Source of the DNA: Ramlibacter ginsenosidimutans
GTDB lineage: Bacteria; Pseudomonadota; Gammaproteobacteria; Burkholderiales; Burkholderiaceae_C
Length of the DNA: 64,000 bases
Assembly (NCBI RefSeq): GCF_016654015.1
Contig: NZ_JAEPWM010000005.1
Location: 62,001 to 126,000 of the forward strand
Direction of reading: 5' to 3'
In this document: positions 8,755 through 17,446 of the stretch, piece after piece
How positions within the stretch are numbered: the stretch's first letter is position 1
Layout: each line of letters opens with the position of its first letter
Translations under genes and position numbers: made by a program
The notes under the pieces: generated by a model
Databases searched by the model: none
The model's input: the letters and a program-made list of their open reading frames with translations, nothing else
Told to the model about the DNA's origin: nothing

Positions 8755-9903
8755 ATGGCCCATTGGCTGAACGAAGAACACGGAATGATGCGCGAGGCCG
8801 TCCGGCGCTTCGCGGAAAAGGAGATCGCACCGGTCTCGGAGCAGCTCTGGGAGCAGCAAGCCTTCCCCTACGAGATCTGGAAGCGTTCGGCCCAGCTGGG
8901 CTTCACCGGACTGCCTTATCCCGAGGCCTACGACGGCGGCGGTGGCTCCTGGTTGTCGTTCGTGATCGTGCTGGAGGAACTCGCGCGCGTGGACTGCGCG
9001 GTGGCCAATTCGCTGATGGCGAATTCCTCGGTTGCGAGCCTGCTGTCCAACTACGGCAGCGAAGCGCAAAAGCAGGCGTTCCTGCGTCCGATCCTGAACG
9101 GACAGCGCATCGGCTCGATCGGCCTGACCGAACCCAATGCGGGCTCGGACGCCGCCAACATCGCCACCCGCGCGGTGCAGGACGGAGACCACTGGATCAT
9201 CACCGGTGCCAAGACCTTCATCAGCAACTCCGGCACCGAGATCAGCGGGCCCGTGGTGATTGCTGCGGTCACGGGGACGCGAGAGGATGGGCGCAAGGAG
9301 ATCTCCAACTTCATCGTGCCTGCGGGCACGCCGGGCTTCAGCACCGGCCGCAAGCTCACGAAGATCGGCTGGCGGGCGTCCAGCACCTGCGAGCTGCATT
9401 TCGACCGCTGCAAGATTCCGGCGGCCAACCTGCTCGGCACGCGTGGCCACGGCCTGCGCCAGACGCTGGCGCAGATCAGCACCGGCCGGATCCTGATCGG
9501 CGCGTTGGCGCTGGGCATCCTGCAGGGATCGCTGGACCGCTCGCGCGCCTACATGAAGGAGCGCACTGCGTTCGGCAAGCCGCTCACCGATTTCCAGGCA
9601 CTTCAGTTCAAGCTGGCCGACATGGCCACGCACGCGCACGCCGCGCGGCTGATGCTGTACGACGCTGCGGCGGCCAAGGACGCCGGCCAGCGCTTCGACC
9701 AGCAAGCGTCCATGGCCAAGCTGTTCGCCACCGAGCGGGCGATGGAGGCTGCGCACCAGGCCATCCAGATCCACGGCGGCTACGGAATCATCAGCGAGTA
9801 CCCCGTGGCACGCGCCTTCGGCGATGCCAAGGTGCTGGAAATCGTCGAGGGCACCTCCGAGATCCAGCGAATGATCATCTCTCGCGAGCTGCTCGCGCAA
9901 TAA
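8755..9903 (+). CDS. Acyl-CoA dehydrogenase
   Basis: A 382-residue flavoprotein with the standard order: helical N-terminus (LNEEHGMMREAVRRFAEKEI), central beta domain with SIGLTEPNAGSDAANIATRA and GAKTFISNSGTEI, and a C-terminal helical bundle with RTAFGKPLTDFQALQFKLADM. The catalytic base is the Glu in IVEGTSEIQRM, and IHGGYGIISEYPVARAF precedes it. It desaturates an acyl-CoA, passing electrons to ETF. ATG 8755 is chosen because the longer frame overlaps the crotonase gene. It is co-operonic with the crotonase and CoA-transferase genes. Confidence 0.93.
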   Translation: MAHWLNEEHGMMREAVRRFAEKEIAPVSEQLWEQQAFPYEIWKRSAQLGFTGLPYPEAYDGGGGSWLSFVIVLEELARVDCAVANSLMANSSVASLLSNYGSEAQKQAFLRPILNGQRIGSIGLTEPNAGSDAANIATRAVQDGDHWIITGAKTFISNSGTEISGPVVIAAVTGTREDGRKEISNFIVPAGTPGFSTGRKLTKIGWRASSTCELHFDRCKIPAANLLGTRGHGLRQTLAQISTGRILIGALALGILQGSLDRSRAYMKERTAFGKPLTDFQALQFKLADMATHAHAARLMLYDAAAAKDAGQRFDQQASMAKLFATERAMEAAHQAIQIHGGYGIISEYPVARAFGDAKVLEIVEGTSEIQRMIISRELLAQ

Positions 9904-9924
9904 CACCGGTCACAGGGAAGTTCC

Positions 9925-11124
9925 ATGCTTCAAGGTATCAAGGTCCTGAGTTTCACCCACTTCCTGCAGGGGCCGTCGGCCGTGCAGATGCTGGCCGACG
10001 TCGGCGCCGACGTGGTCAAGATCGAGCCGCCGCAGGGCGCGTTCGAGCGCGGCTGGGCCGGCTTCGATGCGTTCCAGGAAGGCGTGTCCGTCTTCTTTCT
10101 GCTGGGCAACCGCAACCAGCGGGCGATCCAGCTCGATCTGCGCAACGAGAAGGCCAGGGAAGTCGTGCGTCGCCTCGTGCGCGAGGCGGACGTGCTGGTG
10201 GAGAACTACCGCCCCGGCGTGCTGGCCAAGCTTGGCTTCGGCTACGAGGACTGCCGCAAGCTCAATCCGCGGATCGTCTACTGCTCCTGCACGGGCTATG
10301 GTTCCACCGGGCCCTACCAGAAGCGCCCCGGCCAGGACCTGCTGCTGCAGGCCATGAGCGGCATGGCCATGCTCTCCGGCGATGGCGAGTCCGCGCCGAC
10401 GCCGGTCGGCTCCGCGGTCGTGGACCAGCACGCGGCCGCGCTCGCCGCCTTCGGCGTTCTCGCCGCGCTGCACCAGCGCGATCGCACCCGCGAGGGCTGC
10501 ATGGTGGAAAGCAACCTGCTGAACGCGGCCCTGGACCTGCAGATCGAACCCTTCACCTATTTCCTGAACAAGGGCCCCCTGTGGAAACGCAGCAGTCCGG
10601 CCATGGGCTCGCGCTTCCATCCGGCGCCCTATGGCGTGTACCGCACGGCCGATGGCTGGATCGCGATCTCGCTGACCACCACCGCCAAGCTGGCTGCGGC
10701 CTTCGACAGCCCGGAACTCGCCGCCTTCGACGATCCCAAGGATACGGTGCGCAAGCGCGATGAGATCCACCAGCTGGTGAGCAAGGCCGTGCGGGCTCGC
10801 ACCACGGCAGCCGTGATGCAACTGTTCGACCAGCAGGACATCTGGTACGCACCGGTCAACGACTACGAGCAGGTGGCCGACGATCCGCAGGTCAGGCACA
10901 ACGGCGTGGTCATGGAGATCGATCATCCGCAAGCCGGTCCGGTGCGGCTGATGGCCCATCCCGTGCGCTACAACGGCAAGGCTCCCGCCCTGCGCCGGCA
11001 GCCGCCGCAATTGGGCGAGCACACGCGCGAGGTGCTGGCGGAGGCCGGCTACAGCGCCGGCGAGATCGATGCGCTGCTGTCCGAGCGCGTCGCGATCGCT
11101 GCAGCCGAAAAGGCGCAGGCATGA
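9925..11124 (+). CDS. Class III (CaiB/BaiF) CoA-transferase
   Basis: A 399-residue family III CoA-transferase. It starts MLQGIKVLSFTHFLQGPSAVQMLADVGADVVKIEPP. The catalytic Asp lies in PVGSAVVDQHAAALAAFGVL at about residue 167, aligned with Asp169 of formyl-CoA transferase. Such enzymes move CoA from a donor such as succinyl-CoA to a carboxylate. It is the only acid-activating enzyme in this operon, which makes it the likely entry step for the acid imported by DctPQM. It overlaps the next gene by 4 bp (ATGA). Confidence 0.92.
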   Translation: MLQGIKVLSFTHFLQGPSAVQMLADVGADVVKIEPPQGAFERGWAGFDAFQEGVSVFFLLGNRNQRAIQLDLRNEKAREVVRRLVREADVLVENYRPGVLAKLGFGYEDCRKLNPRIVYCSCTGYGSTGPYQKRPGQDLLLQAMSGMAMLSGDGESAPTPVGSAVVDQHAAALAAFGVLAALHQRDRTREGCMVESNLLNAALDLQIEPFTYFLNKGPLWKRSSPAMGSRFHPAPYGVYRTADGWIAISLTTTAKLAAAFDSPELAAFDDPKDTVRKRDEIHQLVSKAVRARTTAAVMQLFDQQDIWYAPVNDYEQVADDPQVRHNGVVMEIDHPQAGPVRLMAHPVRYNGKAPALRRQPPQLGEHTREVLAEAGYSAGEIDALLSERVAIAAAEKAQA

Positions 11125-11546
11125 GCGCGAACATGCTGACTTTCGACGATGTGCAGGTGGGGCGCAAGCACTGCCTCGAGCGGACCATCACCGCGAGCGA
11201 CGTCGACGCCTTCGGCAAGCTCTCGGGTGACCTCAACCCGCTGCACATGGACGAGGAGTTCGCGGCACGCACGCCGTTCAAGCGGCGCGTCGTGCACGGG
11301 CTGCTCACCGGAGCGCTGGTGTCCACCACGCATACGCAGCTCACGGGGCCGGGGTTCGCCTACGTGGGCCAGGAGCTCAAGTTCCTCGGCCCGGTGTTCA
11401 TCGGGGACACGCTCAACGTGCAAGTCACCGTGGTGGGAAAGAAGGACGCAAAGCGCGTCCTGATTCTCGACACCGTGGTGAGCAGGCAGACCGGGGAAAA
11501 GGTGCTGGCGGGCCTTTCGGCGCTGAAAGAGCTGCGCTTCGCCTGA
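11121..11546 (+). CDS. MaoC-family (R)-specific enoyl-CoA hydratase, second copy
   Basis: This 141-residue hotdog protein has a canonical hydratase-2 motif, LSGDLNPLHMDEEFAARTPFKRRVVHG (two segments), with catalytic Asp and His near residues 37 and 42. It resembles PhaJ-type (R)-specific enoyl-CoA hydratases. Its start overlaps the CoA-transferase stop (ATGA), a sign of translational coupling. With the first MaoC protein and the crotonase, the operon holds three enzymes that could add water to enoyl-CoAs, which suggests a branched or unusual acyl chain. Confidence 0.88.
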   Translation: MSANMLTFDDVQVGRKHCLERTITASDVDAFGKLSGDLNPLHMDEEFAARTPFKRRVVHGLLTGALVSTTHTQLTGPGFAYVGQELKFLGPVFIGDTLNVQVTVVGKKDAKRVLILDTVVSRQTGEKVLAGLSALKELRFA

Positions 11547-11584
11547 GCGGCGTTCGCCCCTGACTCCTCGAAAGAAAGCGAACC

Positions 11585-12778
11585 ATGAACCCGTCCCTGA
11601 ACCTGAGCCGCACCGATTTCCTGCCCGTGGACGATCATGCCGGCTGCCTGGCCGCACGCGCCTGGCTGACTGGCGCCGTGCCGGGCCCCGCCGTGGTGGC
11701 GATTCGCGCCGACGGCGTGTACGACATCAGCCAGCACGCCCCCACCATGGCCAGCCTGCTGGAACGCGACGACGCCGTGCAGGTGGTGCGCGGCGCCCCC
11801 GGCGAGCACGTCGGCAGCCTGCAGCAACTGCTGGCTGCCACGGCTGCCGGCCCCTCGTCCGCCGCCGCGCACCTGCTCGCGCCTTGCGACCTGCAGGTCG
11901 TCAAGGCCGCCGGCGTGACGTTCGCCTCCAGCCTGCTGGAACGCGTGATCGAAGAGCGCGCCGGCGGCGACCTGCGCAAGGCCGAAGCGATTCGCAGCGA
12001 AGTGGAGAAAGCGATCGGTACCGACCTGCGCGCCATCGAACCCGGCTCGCCCGGCGCGCAGGAACTCAAGTCGCTGCTGGTACGGCAGGGCATGTGGTCG
12101 CAGTACCTGGAGGTGGGCATCGGCCCCGACGCCGAAGTCTTCACCAAGGTTCCCGTGCTGTCTTCCGTGGGCACCGGCGCCGAGATCGGCATCCATCCGG
12201 AATCGGCCTGGAACAACCCCGAGCCCGAGGTGGTGCTGGCGGTCGACAGCCGCGGCCGCATCCGCGGGGCGACGCTGGGCAACGACGTCAACCTGCGCGA
12301 CTTCGAGGGGCGCAGCGCCCTCCTGCTCAGCAAGGCAAAGGACAACAACGCGTCCTGCGCGATCGGCCCGTTCATCCGCCTGCTCGATGACACCTTCACG
12401 CTGGACGACCTCCGGCGCGAAGACATCGAACTGGTGGTTGAAGGCGCCGACGGCTTCGTGCTGCGTGGGGCCAGCACCATGCGCGAGATCAGTCGCGACC
12501 CGCTCGACCTGGTGCAGCAGACCATCGGCGCAAACCACCAGTACCCGGACGGCTTCATGCTGTTCCTGGGCACGCTGTTCGCGCCGGTGCAGGACCGCGA
12601 CGCGCCCGGCCGCGGCTTCACCCACCATGTGGGCGACGTGGTCACGATCCGCAGCGACCGCCTCGGCACGCTTCGCAACCGCGTCAACACCAGCGACCGC
12701 ATTGCGCCGTGGAACTTCGGTGTGCGTGCGCTTTTCGCCAGCCTGGCCGCTCGCGGCCTCGTGAACGGGGCGCTGTAA
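11585..12778 (+). CDS. Fumarylacetoacetate hydrolase (FAH) superfamily protein, AraD1-like
   Basis: A 397-residue FAH-fold protein. The C-terminal half carries the metal site and core: GAEIGIHPESAWNNPEPEVVL, then LGNDVNLRDFEGRSALLLSKAKDNNASCAIGPF. The length and layout fit the 2-keto-3-deoxy sugar-acid dehydratase branch (AraD/AraD1) better than fumarylacetoacetase. A sugar-acid role would fit the unsaturated uronyl hydrolase gene downstream, but the acyl-CoA genes upstream point to another acid, so the substrate is open. GAAAGAAAGCG precedes the ATG. It is the last gene of the operon before the regulator. Confidence 0.8.
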   Translation: MNPSLNLSRTDFLPVDDHAGCLAARAWLTGAVPGPAVVAIRADGVYDISQHAPTMASLLERDDAVQVVRGAPGEHVGSLQQLLAATAAGPSSAAAHLLAPCDLQVVKAAGVTFASSLLERVIEERAGGDLRKAEAIRSEVEKAIGTDLRAIEPGSPGAQELKSLLVRQGMWSQYLEVGIGPDAEVFTKVPVLSSVGTGAEIGIHPESAWNNPEPEVVLAVDSRGRIRGATLGNDVNLRDFEGRSALLLSKAKDNNASCAIGPFIRLLDDTFTLDDLRREDIELVVEGADGFVLRGASTMREISRDPLDLVQQTIGANHQYPDGFMLFLGTLFAPVQDRDAPGRGFTHHVGDVVTIRSDRLGTLRNRVNTSDRIAPWNFGVRALFASLAARGLVNGAL

Positions 12779-12855
12779 GACAAAATGGGGCCATGGGGGA
12801 ACTTTTGCTCCTGTCAGCCTTCTATCAGGAAGCGCTGCCACACGGTGGCGCTGCG

Positions 12856-12871
12856 GGCGAAGCGCTTCGCC
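12856..12871. repeat. Perfect 16-bp palindrome upstream of the AraC-type gene
   Basis: GGCGAAGCGCTTCGCC is a perfect dyad in the 124-bp gap between the FAH gene and the AraC-type regulator. There is no T-tract, so it is not a standard terminator. It could be an operator for the regulator gene or a transcription-attenuating hairpin at the operon end. Confidence 0.45.
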
Positions 12872-12902
12872 GCTCGCGGCTGGCCGTACCCATGAGCCTG
12901 CT

Positions 12903-13850
12903 TTGCAGGCCATCCCCCCGCCCGTGCTGAGCCCCACCTGCTGCCAGTTTCCGGTATTCCGGATCGGCGCCTTCGGCGAGTCGGTCCGCTCGCACCATTT
13001 CGATTTCGCCCGGCTTGAAAAACGGATGTCGCTGCTGCCTTACCCGCACCGCCACGACTTCTTCCACGTGGTGTGGGTCGCGCATGGCAGCGGCCATCAC
13101 ATCATCGATTCCGAACGCTACGAGGTGAAGCCCGACACCTTGTTCTTCATGTCGCCGGGACAGGTGCACGACTTCCAGCTGTCGGAAGACGCCACCGGCT
13201 ACACGATCAACTTCAGCTCCGAGTTCTTCTCGCTGCAGCTGCAGAACAAGAAGATCCTGCACGAGATCCCGGTGTACAAGCCGGAGAGCCCGATCGCCGC
13301 GGTGTACATGACGCAGCAACAGGCCGTTTCTCTGCGGCCCGTGATCGACGATATCGCCGCGGAGTACGAAGCAGAGGAGGGCGGCTACGAGGACGTGCTG
13401 CGCTCCTATCTCGCCATCTTCCTGATCAAGGCCTCCCGCTTCGCGGAGCCGGTGGCGTGCGCCGAACCCGCCATGCGCGCGCTGATGCTCACGCGGCGCT
13501 TCAAGGCCCTGCTGGAGCAGCATTTCCGCAGCGTCGGCGACGCAGCCGAATACGCGCGCATGCTGCGCGTGACCGAGCGGGCGCTGAGCGAGGCGACGCG
13601 CCGCGCTCTCGGCGCCACCGCCAACAAGCTGATCCGCGACCGCGTGATGCTGGAGGCCAAGAGCCTGCTCCTCCACTCGGCAGTGCCGGTGTCGCAGATC
13701 GCCGACCAGCTCGCCTTCGAGGACCCGGCCTACTTCAGCCGCGCATTCAAGAAGCACACCGGCCGCTCGCCCCAGGACTACCGGCAGGCGCTGGCCAACC
13801 TCCACACGGAAAGTCCAAGAACTCCGGCAGTTCGTCCTAACGACTCGTAG
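12903..13850 (+). CDS. AraC-family transcriptional regulator with N-terminal cupin sensor
   Basis: A regulator of about 315 residues. The N-terminal cupin half has LLPYPHRHDFFHVVWVAHG (the HRHDF strand is typical of AraC sensors) and MSPGQVHDFQLSEDATGYTINFSSEF. The C-terminal half has two helix-turn-helices, ending in VSQIADQLAFEDPAYFSRAFKKHTGRSPQDYR, a textbook AraC signature. The start is uncertain: TTG 12903 or GTG 12924. It lies between the TRAP/CoA operon and GH88, each preceded by a matching candidate operator; the second operator overlaps the 3' end of this gene. A carbohydrate or organic-acid inducer is expected. Confidence 0.92.
   Translation: MQAIPPPVLSPTCCQFPVFRIGAFGESVRSHHFDFARLEKRMSLLPYPHRHDFFHVVWVAHGSGHHIIDSERYEVKPDTLFFMSPGQVHDFQLSEDATGYTINFSSEFFSLQLQNKKILHEIPVYKPESPIAAVYMTQQQAVSLRPVIDDIAAEYEAEEGGYEDVLRSYLAIFLIKASRFAEPVACAEPAMRALMLTRRFKALLEQHFRSVGDAAEYARMLRVTERALSEATRRALGATANKLIRDRVMLEAKSLLLHSAVPVSQIADQLAFEDPAYFSRAFKKHTGRSPQDYRQALANLHTESPRTPAVRPNDS
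13810..13841 (+). promoter_or_regulatory. Putative AraC-family operator, copy 2 (GH88 gene)
   Basis: This is the second copy of the 32-bp element at 4556-4587 (28 of 32 identical). It carries direct GTCC repeats at 13813 and 13834, again 21 bp apart. It lies inside the last codons of the AraC-type gene and 54 bp before the GH88 start codon. A possible -10 hexamer, TAGCAT (13862-13867), starts 20 bp after it, the same offset as in copy 1. Its position inside a coding sequence with preserved geometry argues for function. Confidence 0.68.
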
Positions 13851-13894
13851 GTGCGCGCTCCTAGCATCGGGTGCACAACGCCCGCAGGAGACCC

Positions 13895-15103
13895 ATGAGC
13901 CGCACCATCCCCGCTTCGACGCAGCAGCAGAAGCTGTTTTCCGACACCCTGGCGCGCATCGCCACAAAGGTCGCGCAGGACGAGAAGGCCATCGGCGTCG
14001 ACTTCCCCCAGCTCACCGCACCGGACGGCAGCTGGGTCACGCTGCCCGCCTCGCTCTCGGCCGGATACAGCGGCAAGGCCTGGAGCCACGGCAACTGGTT
14101 CTGCGGCTTCTGGGTGGGCCTGCTTTGCGCTTCCTACCTCCGCACCGAGGACAAGCGTTACCTGGGCTGGATGCGCGAGCGCATGCGCCTCGTCGCGCAG
14201 CGCGCGAGCGATACGAACACCCACGACATCGGCTTCATCTTCGACAGCAGCGCCATCCCGGCCTACCATGTGACCGGTGACTCCTGGTACGCGGACATCG
14301 CCCTGCAGGCCGCCGACAAGCTGCGGGCGCGCATCGTCAACACCCGCTCCGGCAGCTATCTCGCGTCCTGGGGGCCGCTGTCGGATGACCGCGCGCGCTG
14401 CAGCTCCGCGATCGACACCATGGCCAACCTGCCGCTGCTGTACTGGGCAAGCCGGTACAGCGGCGATGCCAGCTACCAGCTCGCCGCCGAGGCGCACGCG
14501 CAGATGACGGCCAAGGGCTTCATCCGCGCCGACAAGTCCACCTATCACGCAGTGGAGTACGACACGGTCACTGGCGAGCGGGTGCGCGGCTACACGTTTC
14601 AGGGCTTCGCCGACGAGTCCGCCTGGTCGCGTGGCCAGGGCTGGGCGATCTACGGCTACGTGATCTCGGCGCGCGAGACCGGCAAGGCGGAGTACCTGCG
14701 ACTGGCCGAGCAGCTCGCGGATTACTACCTGATGCGCCTGGGTAACCGCCAGATTCCTCCGTACGACTTCGACGCCACGGGCGAGGATGCGAAGATCCTG
14801 GACACGGCCGCTGCGGCCGTCGTCGCCTCCGCGTTGATCGAGATGGGCCGCATCCACCCCGATGCCGCCGCCGGCGAGCGCTGGGGCTTGCGCGGGTGCG
14901 AAATGCTCGAAGGTTTGTGCCGCGAGGCTTTCGCCTCCGAAGACGCGCACCGCGGCGCGCTGAAGCACTCCTGCTATTCCCGCCCGCACAACGAAGGCGT
15001 GGACAGCGCGACGATGTTCGGCGACTTCTTCTTCGTCGAGGCGTTGAGCCGCGTGGCGCTGCCGGGCGGCTTGCGCCCGGAACACTGCGAAGAGATCGCG
15101 TAA
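13895..15103 (+). CDS. Glycoside hydrolase family 88 protein (unsaturated uronyl hydrolase)
   Basis: This 402-residue (alpha/alpha)6-barrel enzyme carries both catalytic Asp motifs of GH88: THDIGFIFDSSA (D111) and SSAIDTMANLPLLYWAS (D174), plus the SAWSRGQGWAIYGY substrate-platform motif. GH88 enzymes hydrate the C4-C5 double bond of unsaturated glucuronyl or galacturonyl residues left by polysaccharide lyases, releasing an unstable sugar that opens to a keto acid. There is no signal peptide, so it acts in the cytoplasm on imported oligomers. GCAGGAG precedes ATG 13895. No lyase is visible nearby. It is probably co-regulated with the TRAP operon. Confidence 0.88.
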   Translation: MSRTIPASTQQQKLFSDTLARIATKVAQDEKAIGVDFPQLTAPDGSWVTLPASLSAGYSGKAWSHGNWFCGFWVGLLCASYLRTEDKRYLGWMRERMRLVAQRASDTNTHDIGFIFDSSAIPAYHVTGDSWYADIALQAADKLRARIVNTRSGSYLASWGPLSDDRARCSSAIDTMANLPLLYWASRYSGDASYQLAAEAHAQMTAKGFIRADKSTYHAVEYDTVTGERVRGYTFQGFADESAWSRGQGWAIYGYVISARETGKAEYLRLAEQLADYYLMRLGNRQIPPYDFDATGEDAKILDTAAAAVVASALIEMGRIHPDAAAGERWGLRGCEMLEGLCREAFASEDAHRGALKHSCYSRPHNEGVDSATMFGDFFFVEALSRVALPGGLRPEHCEEIA

Positions 15104-15353
15104 CGGTCGCGCTTCTCCGGTTGTGCTCTTGGGCGTTGCGCGGCGCGCCGTCGTTCATCGAAGGCATCGCACTACGCCGAAATCGCCACCGGCGTCGCCA
15201 GCAACCGGCCCGAGGAACTCACGCGCCTCCTGCTCGCACGCATTGCGGGCGGTTGACCTTTGGCAAGCTGAAATCGTGCGGGGGGCAAGTTGCTGTCCGC
15301 GCGTTAGCGGCCAGCCGACATGTGCTTCCGGCCAGAGGGGCCATGCCTGACCG
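15104..15353. other. Convergent intergenic region with a possible coding fragment
   Basis: This 250-bp gap lies between the converging GH88 and permease genes. One plus-strand frame reads KASHYAEIATGVASNRPEELTRLLLARIAGG in two joined segments and then stops at about 15256. It looks like the C-terminus of a protein but has no start or recognisable family. It may be a gene remnant. No terminator hairpin with a T-tract was seen. Confidence 0.3.
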
Positions 15354-17255
15354 TCAGTCTGCGGCTTCCAGCCGACCTCCGAGCTCGAACGCGACAGCTT
15401 CCGAGAACGACCGGACGAGGAGGTCAACATGTCCTTGCACCACGGCTTCGTCCGCCACGCCCTCTTCGAGGGGAAGCTTGATGGTCAGCAGCATGGCCTT
15501 CGGAAATGCGGCGCATACGTCCTTAGCGGCCGCTTGCCAAGCGTCTTGAGTTTCCTCCAGGGGGTAGACGAGGAACACCGTCGAAAAAGGGTCCGACTTG
15601 CCCTCGTGCGGTGCGTCGGGCGTTCGGCCGAGCGACAGGCTGGCGGCCTGGATGCCTTCGTCGCGGAGCGCCTGCACCAGCAACTGCGTGAGCACGTCGT
15701 CCCGCGTGGTTCCGAGCCCCGCACAGAGGACGACCGGGGCGGCACGCAGCGGCTGCGCTCGCTGCCAGCGACCGAGTCCCTGGTCCCGCATGGCGCGCAG
15801 GTGCGCCCCCACGTTCGCTTCCAGGAGCGAAATCGATCGGCGCTTGCGGCTGGCGCCCTCCTGCCGCTTCACCACGCTGAGGGATTGCGCGACTGCCGCG
15901 ATGGTCTGCCGGATGCGATCCTGCTGCTCGCTGCCGATGCGGCCGGCCCGGAAGTCGGCCGCGGCAAGGGCCAGCCCAGGCAGCAGGATCTGGTCGCAAT
16001 AACGGGCGAAGTTGCTGCGCCGCAGGTAGACCCGGGCGGCTGCAACGATCTCACCCGGTTCGCCGGAGAGTGCGCGCTGGTACAACCGCAATCCAGCCGT
16101 GAGGCCGGGCGCCTCGCCAAAAAGGATGGAAATCGGCTCCAGTGCGCGCACGTGGCGTCCTGCCACCACGAGGCACAGCGTCATCGGCGTGGACAGCAGG
16201 AGGCCCAACGGACCCCAGAGGGCGCCCCAGAACAGCGCGGAGACGATCACGCCCAGGGGCGCCAGGCCGCTGCTTTGGCCATACACCCGGGGCTCCACCA
16301 GGTGCACGGCGACCGATTCCAGCCCCACGAACAGGCCCGCGCTCCAGAACATGAGGGACCAGCCCGGATCGACGGCTGCGGCAAAGGCTGCGATGGCGGC
16401 GCCGGCGGCAAGGGCGCCGACGTAAGGGACGAACCGCGCCAGGCCCCCCAGCGCACCCCAGAGGGCGGCGTGCGGAACGCCCACGATCCACAGCGCGGCG
16501 CCGAGCACCAGGGCGAAGGTCACGTTCACCACGAACTGCGAAAGGAAGAACCGGGAGACGCCCTGGGCTGCATCTTCCACCGCGCGCATCGTCCTGCCTG
16601 CTTCGGCCTCGCCGGCAAGGCTGATCGCGCGGTCGCGGAGACCTTCATGCTCCAGCAGGATGAAGACCAGCAGCACCAGCACGATGCCTGCCTGGCCTAC
16701 CGGTCCCCACACGAAAGAGAAGAGCCATGTGATTGCTTCGGTTGCCGTCGTGGGCGCACTGCTGCGGACGGGGGCTGTCTGCAGGTCGGCCGCCGCCTGT
16801 TCACGGCGTCCGCGTGGCTTGCTGGCGGCTGTCGGGTGCGCCGGCGGCAGCACCGTGCGCAGCACCGTTTCGATCTGCTCGAGAGGACGAACCGTGAGTT
16901 CCCTTGCATCCTCCAGCTTGGCGCGAACGGCTTCCTGGTACTGCGGCAGATCGGAGGCAATGGTGACCAACTGGGAGGCCAGCAGCGTGGCCACTCCTGC
17001 CAGCGAGGCACCCACGAGCACGACCGACACCAGTGCGCCCGCCGCATGCCCGAGGCCGATGCGCGCCAGCTTGCGTTTGAGTGGCGCGATCACCAGGCTG
17101 AGAATGGCAGCCAGCGCGAGGGGCGCAAGGAATGCGCGGCCGAAGTAGAGCATCGCCAGAACGCAAGCGGCGGCGACGATGCGCCCGGGGCGAGAACCGG
17201 GCGATGGAGGAATGTGCGGCAACAATGAGATTCCCGTCAGGGCGAGGAGTGCCAA
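15354..17255 (-). CDS. AI-2E family (PerM-type) transporter with a C-terminal soluble domain
   Basis: A 633-residue protein. Residues 1-400 form an AI-2E/PerM-type permease: early helices (YFGRAFLAPLALAAILSLVIAPL), a large loop, then QFVVNVTFALVLGAALWIVG, RFVPYVGALAAG and LVEPRVYGQSSGLAPLGVI. About 230 extra soluble residues follow, with a helical segment (YQRALSGEPGEIVAAARVYL, LLPGLALAAADFRAG) and an alpha/beta segment starting APVVLCAGLGTTRDDVLTQLL. These look like a B12-binding-type cap and Rossmann fold lacking the cobalamin His motif. The start is uncertain (TTG 17255). The exported substrate is unknown. Confidence 0.82.
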   Translation of the reverse strand: MALLALTGISLLPHIPPSPGSRPGRIVAAACVLAMLYFGRAFLAPLALAAILSLVIAPLKRKLARIGLGHAAGALVSVVLVGASLAGVATLLASQLVTIASDLPQYQEAVRAKLEDARELTVRPLEQIETVLRTVLPPAHPTAASKPRGRREQAAADLQTAPVRSSAPTTATEAITWLFSFVWGPVGQAGIVLVLLVFILLEHEGLRDRAISLAGEAEAGRTMRAVEDAAQGVSRFFLSQFVVNVTFALVLGAALWIVGVPHAALWGALGGLARFVPYVGALAAGAAIAAFAAAVDPGWSLMFWSAGLFVGLESVAVHLVEPRVYGQSSGLAPLGVIVSALFWGALWGPLGLLLSTPMTLCLVVAGRHVRALEPISILFGEAPGLTAGLRLYQRALSGEPGEIVAAARVYLRRSNFARYCDQILLPGLALAAADFRAGRIGSEQQDRIRQTIAAVAQSLSVVKRQEGASRKRRSISLLEANVGAHLRAMRDQGLGRWQRAQPLRAAPVVLCAGLGTTRDDVLTQLLVQALRDEGIQAASLSLGRTPDAPHEGKSDPFSTVFLVYPLEETQDAWQAAAKDVCAAFPKAMLLTIKLPLEEGVADEAVVQGHVDLLVRSFSEAVAFELGGRLEAAD

Positions 17256-17446
17256 CGGAGGTGATGCTGCGATCGATGCCTCCGAGGCGCTGTTCGCCCT
17301 GCATGATCGGCAGGGCGGCAGGTCTTCTCACGGCATCGAGGCTGGCTTGTGACTGCGTATGAGTACCGCATAGCCGTGTGGCGGCTGCGGCATGAGGGTG
17401 GTGCCGCCAGCGTTGCGTGCGACGCCGCAACCGGGCGCCCCAGAGC

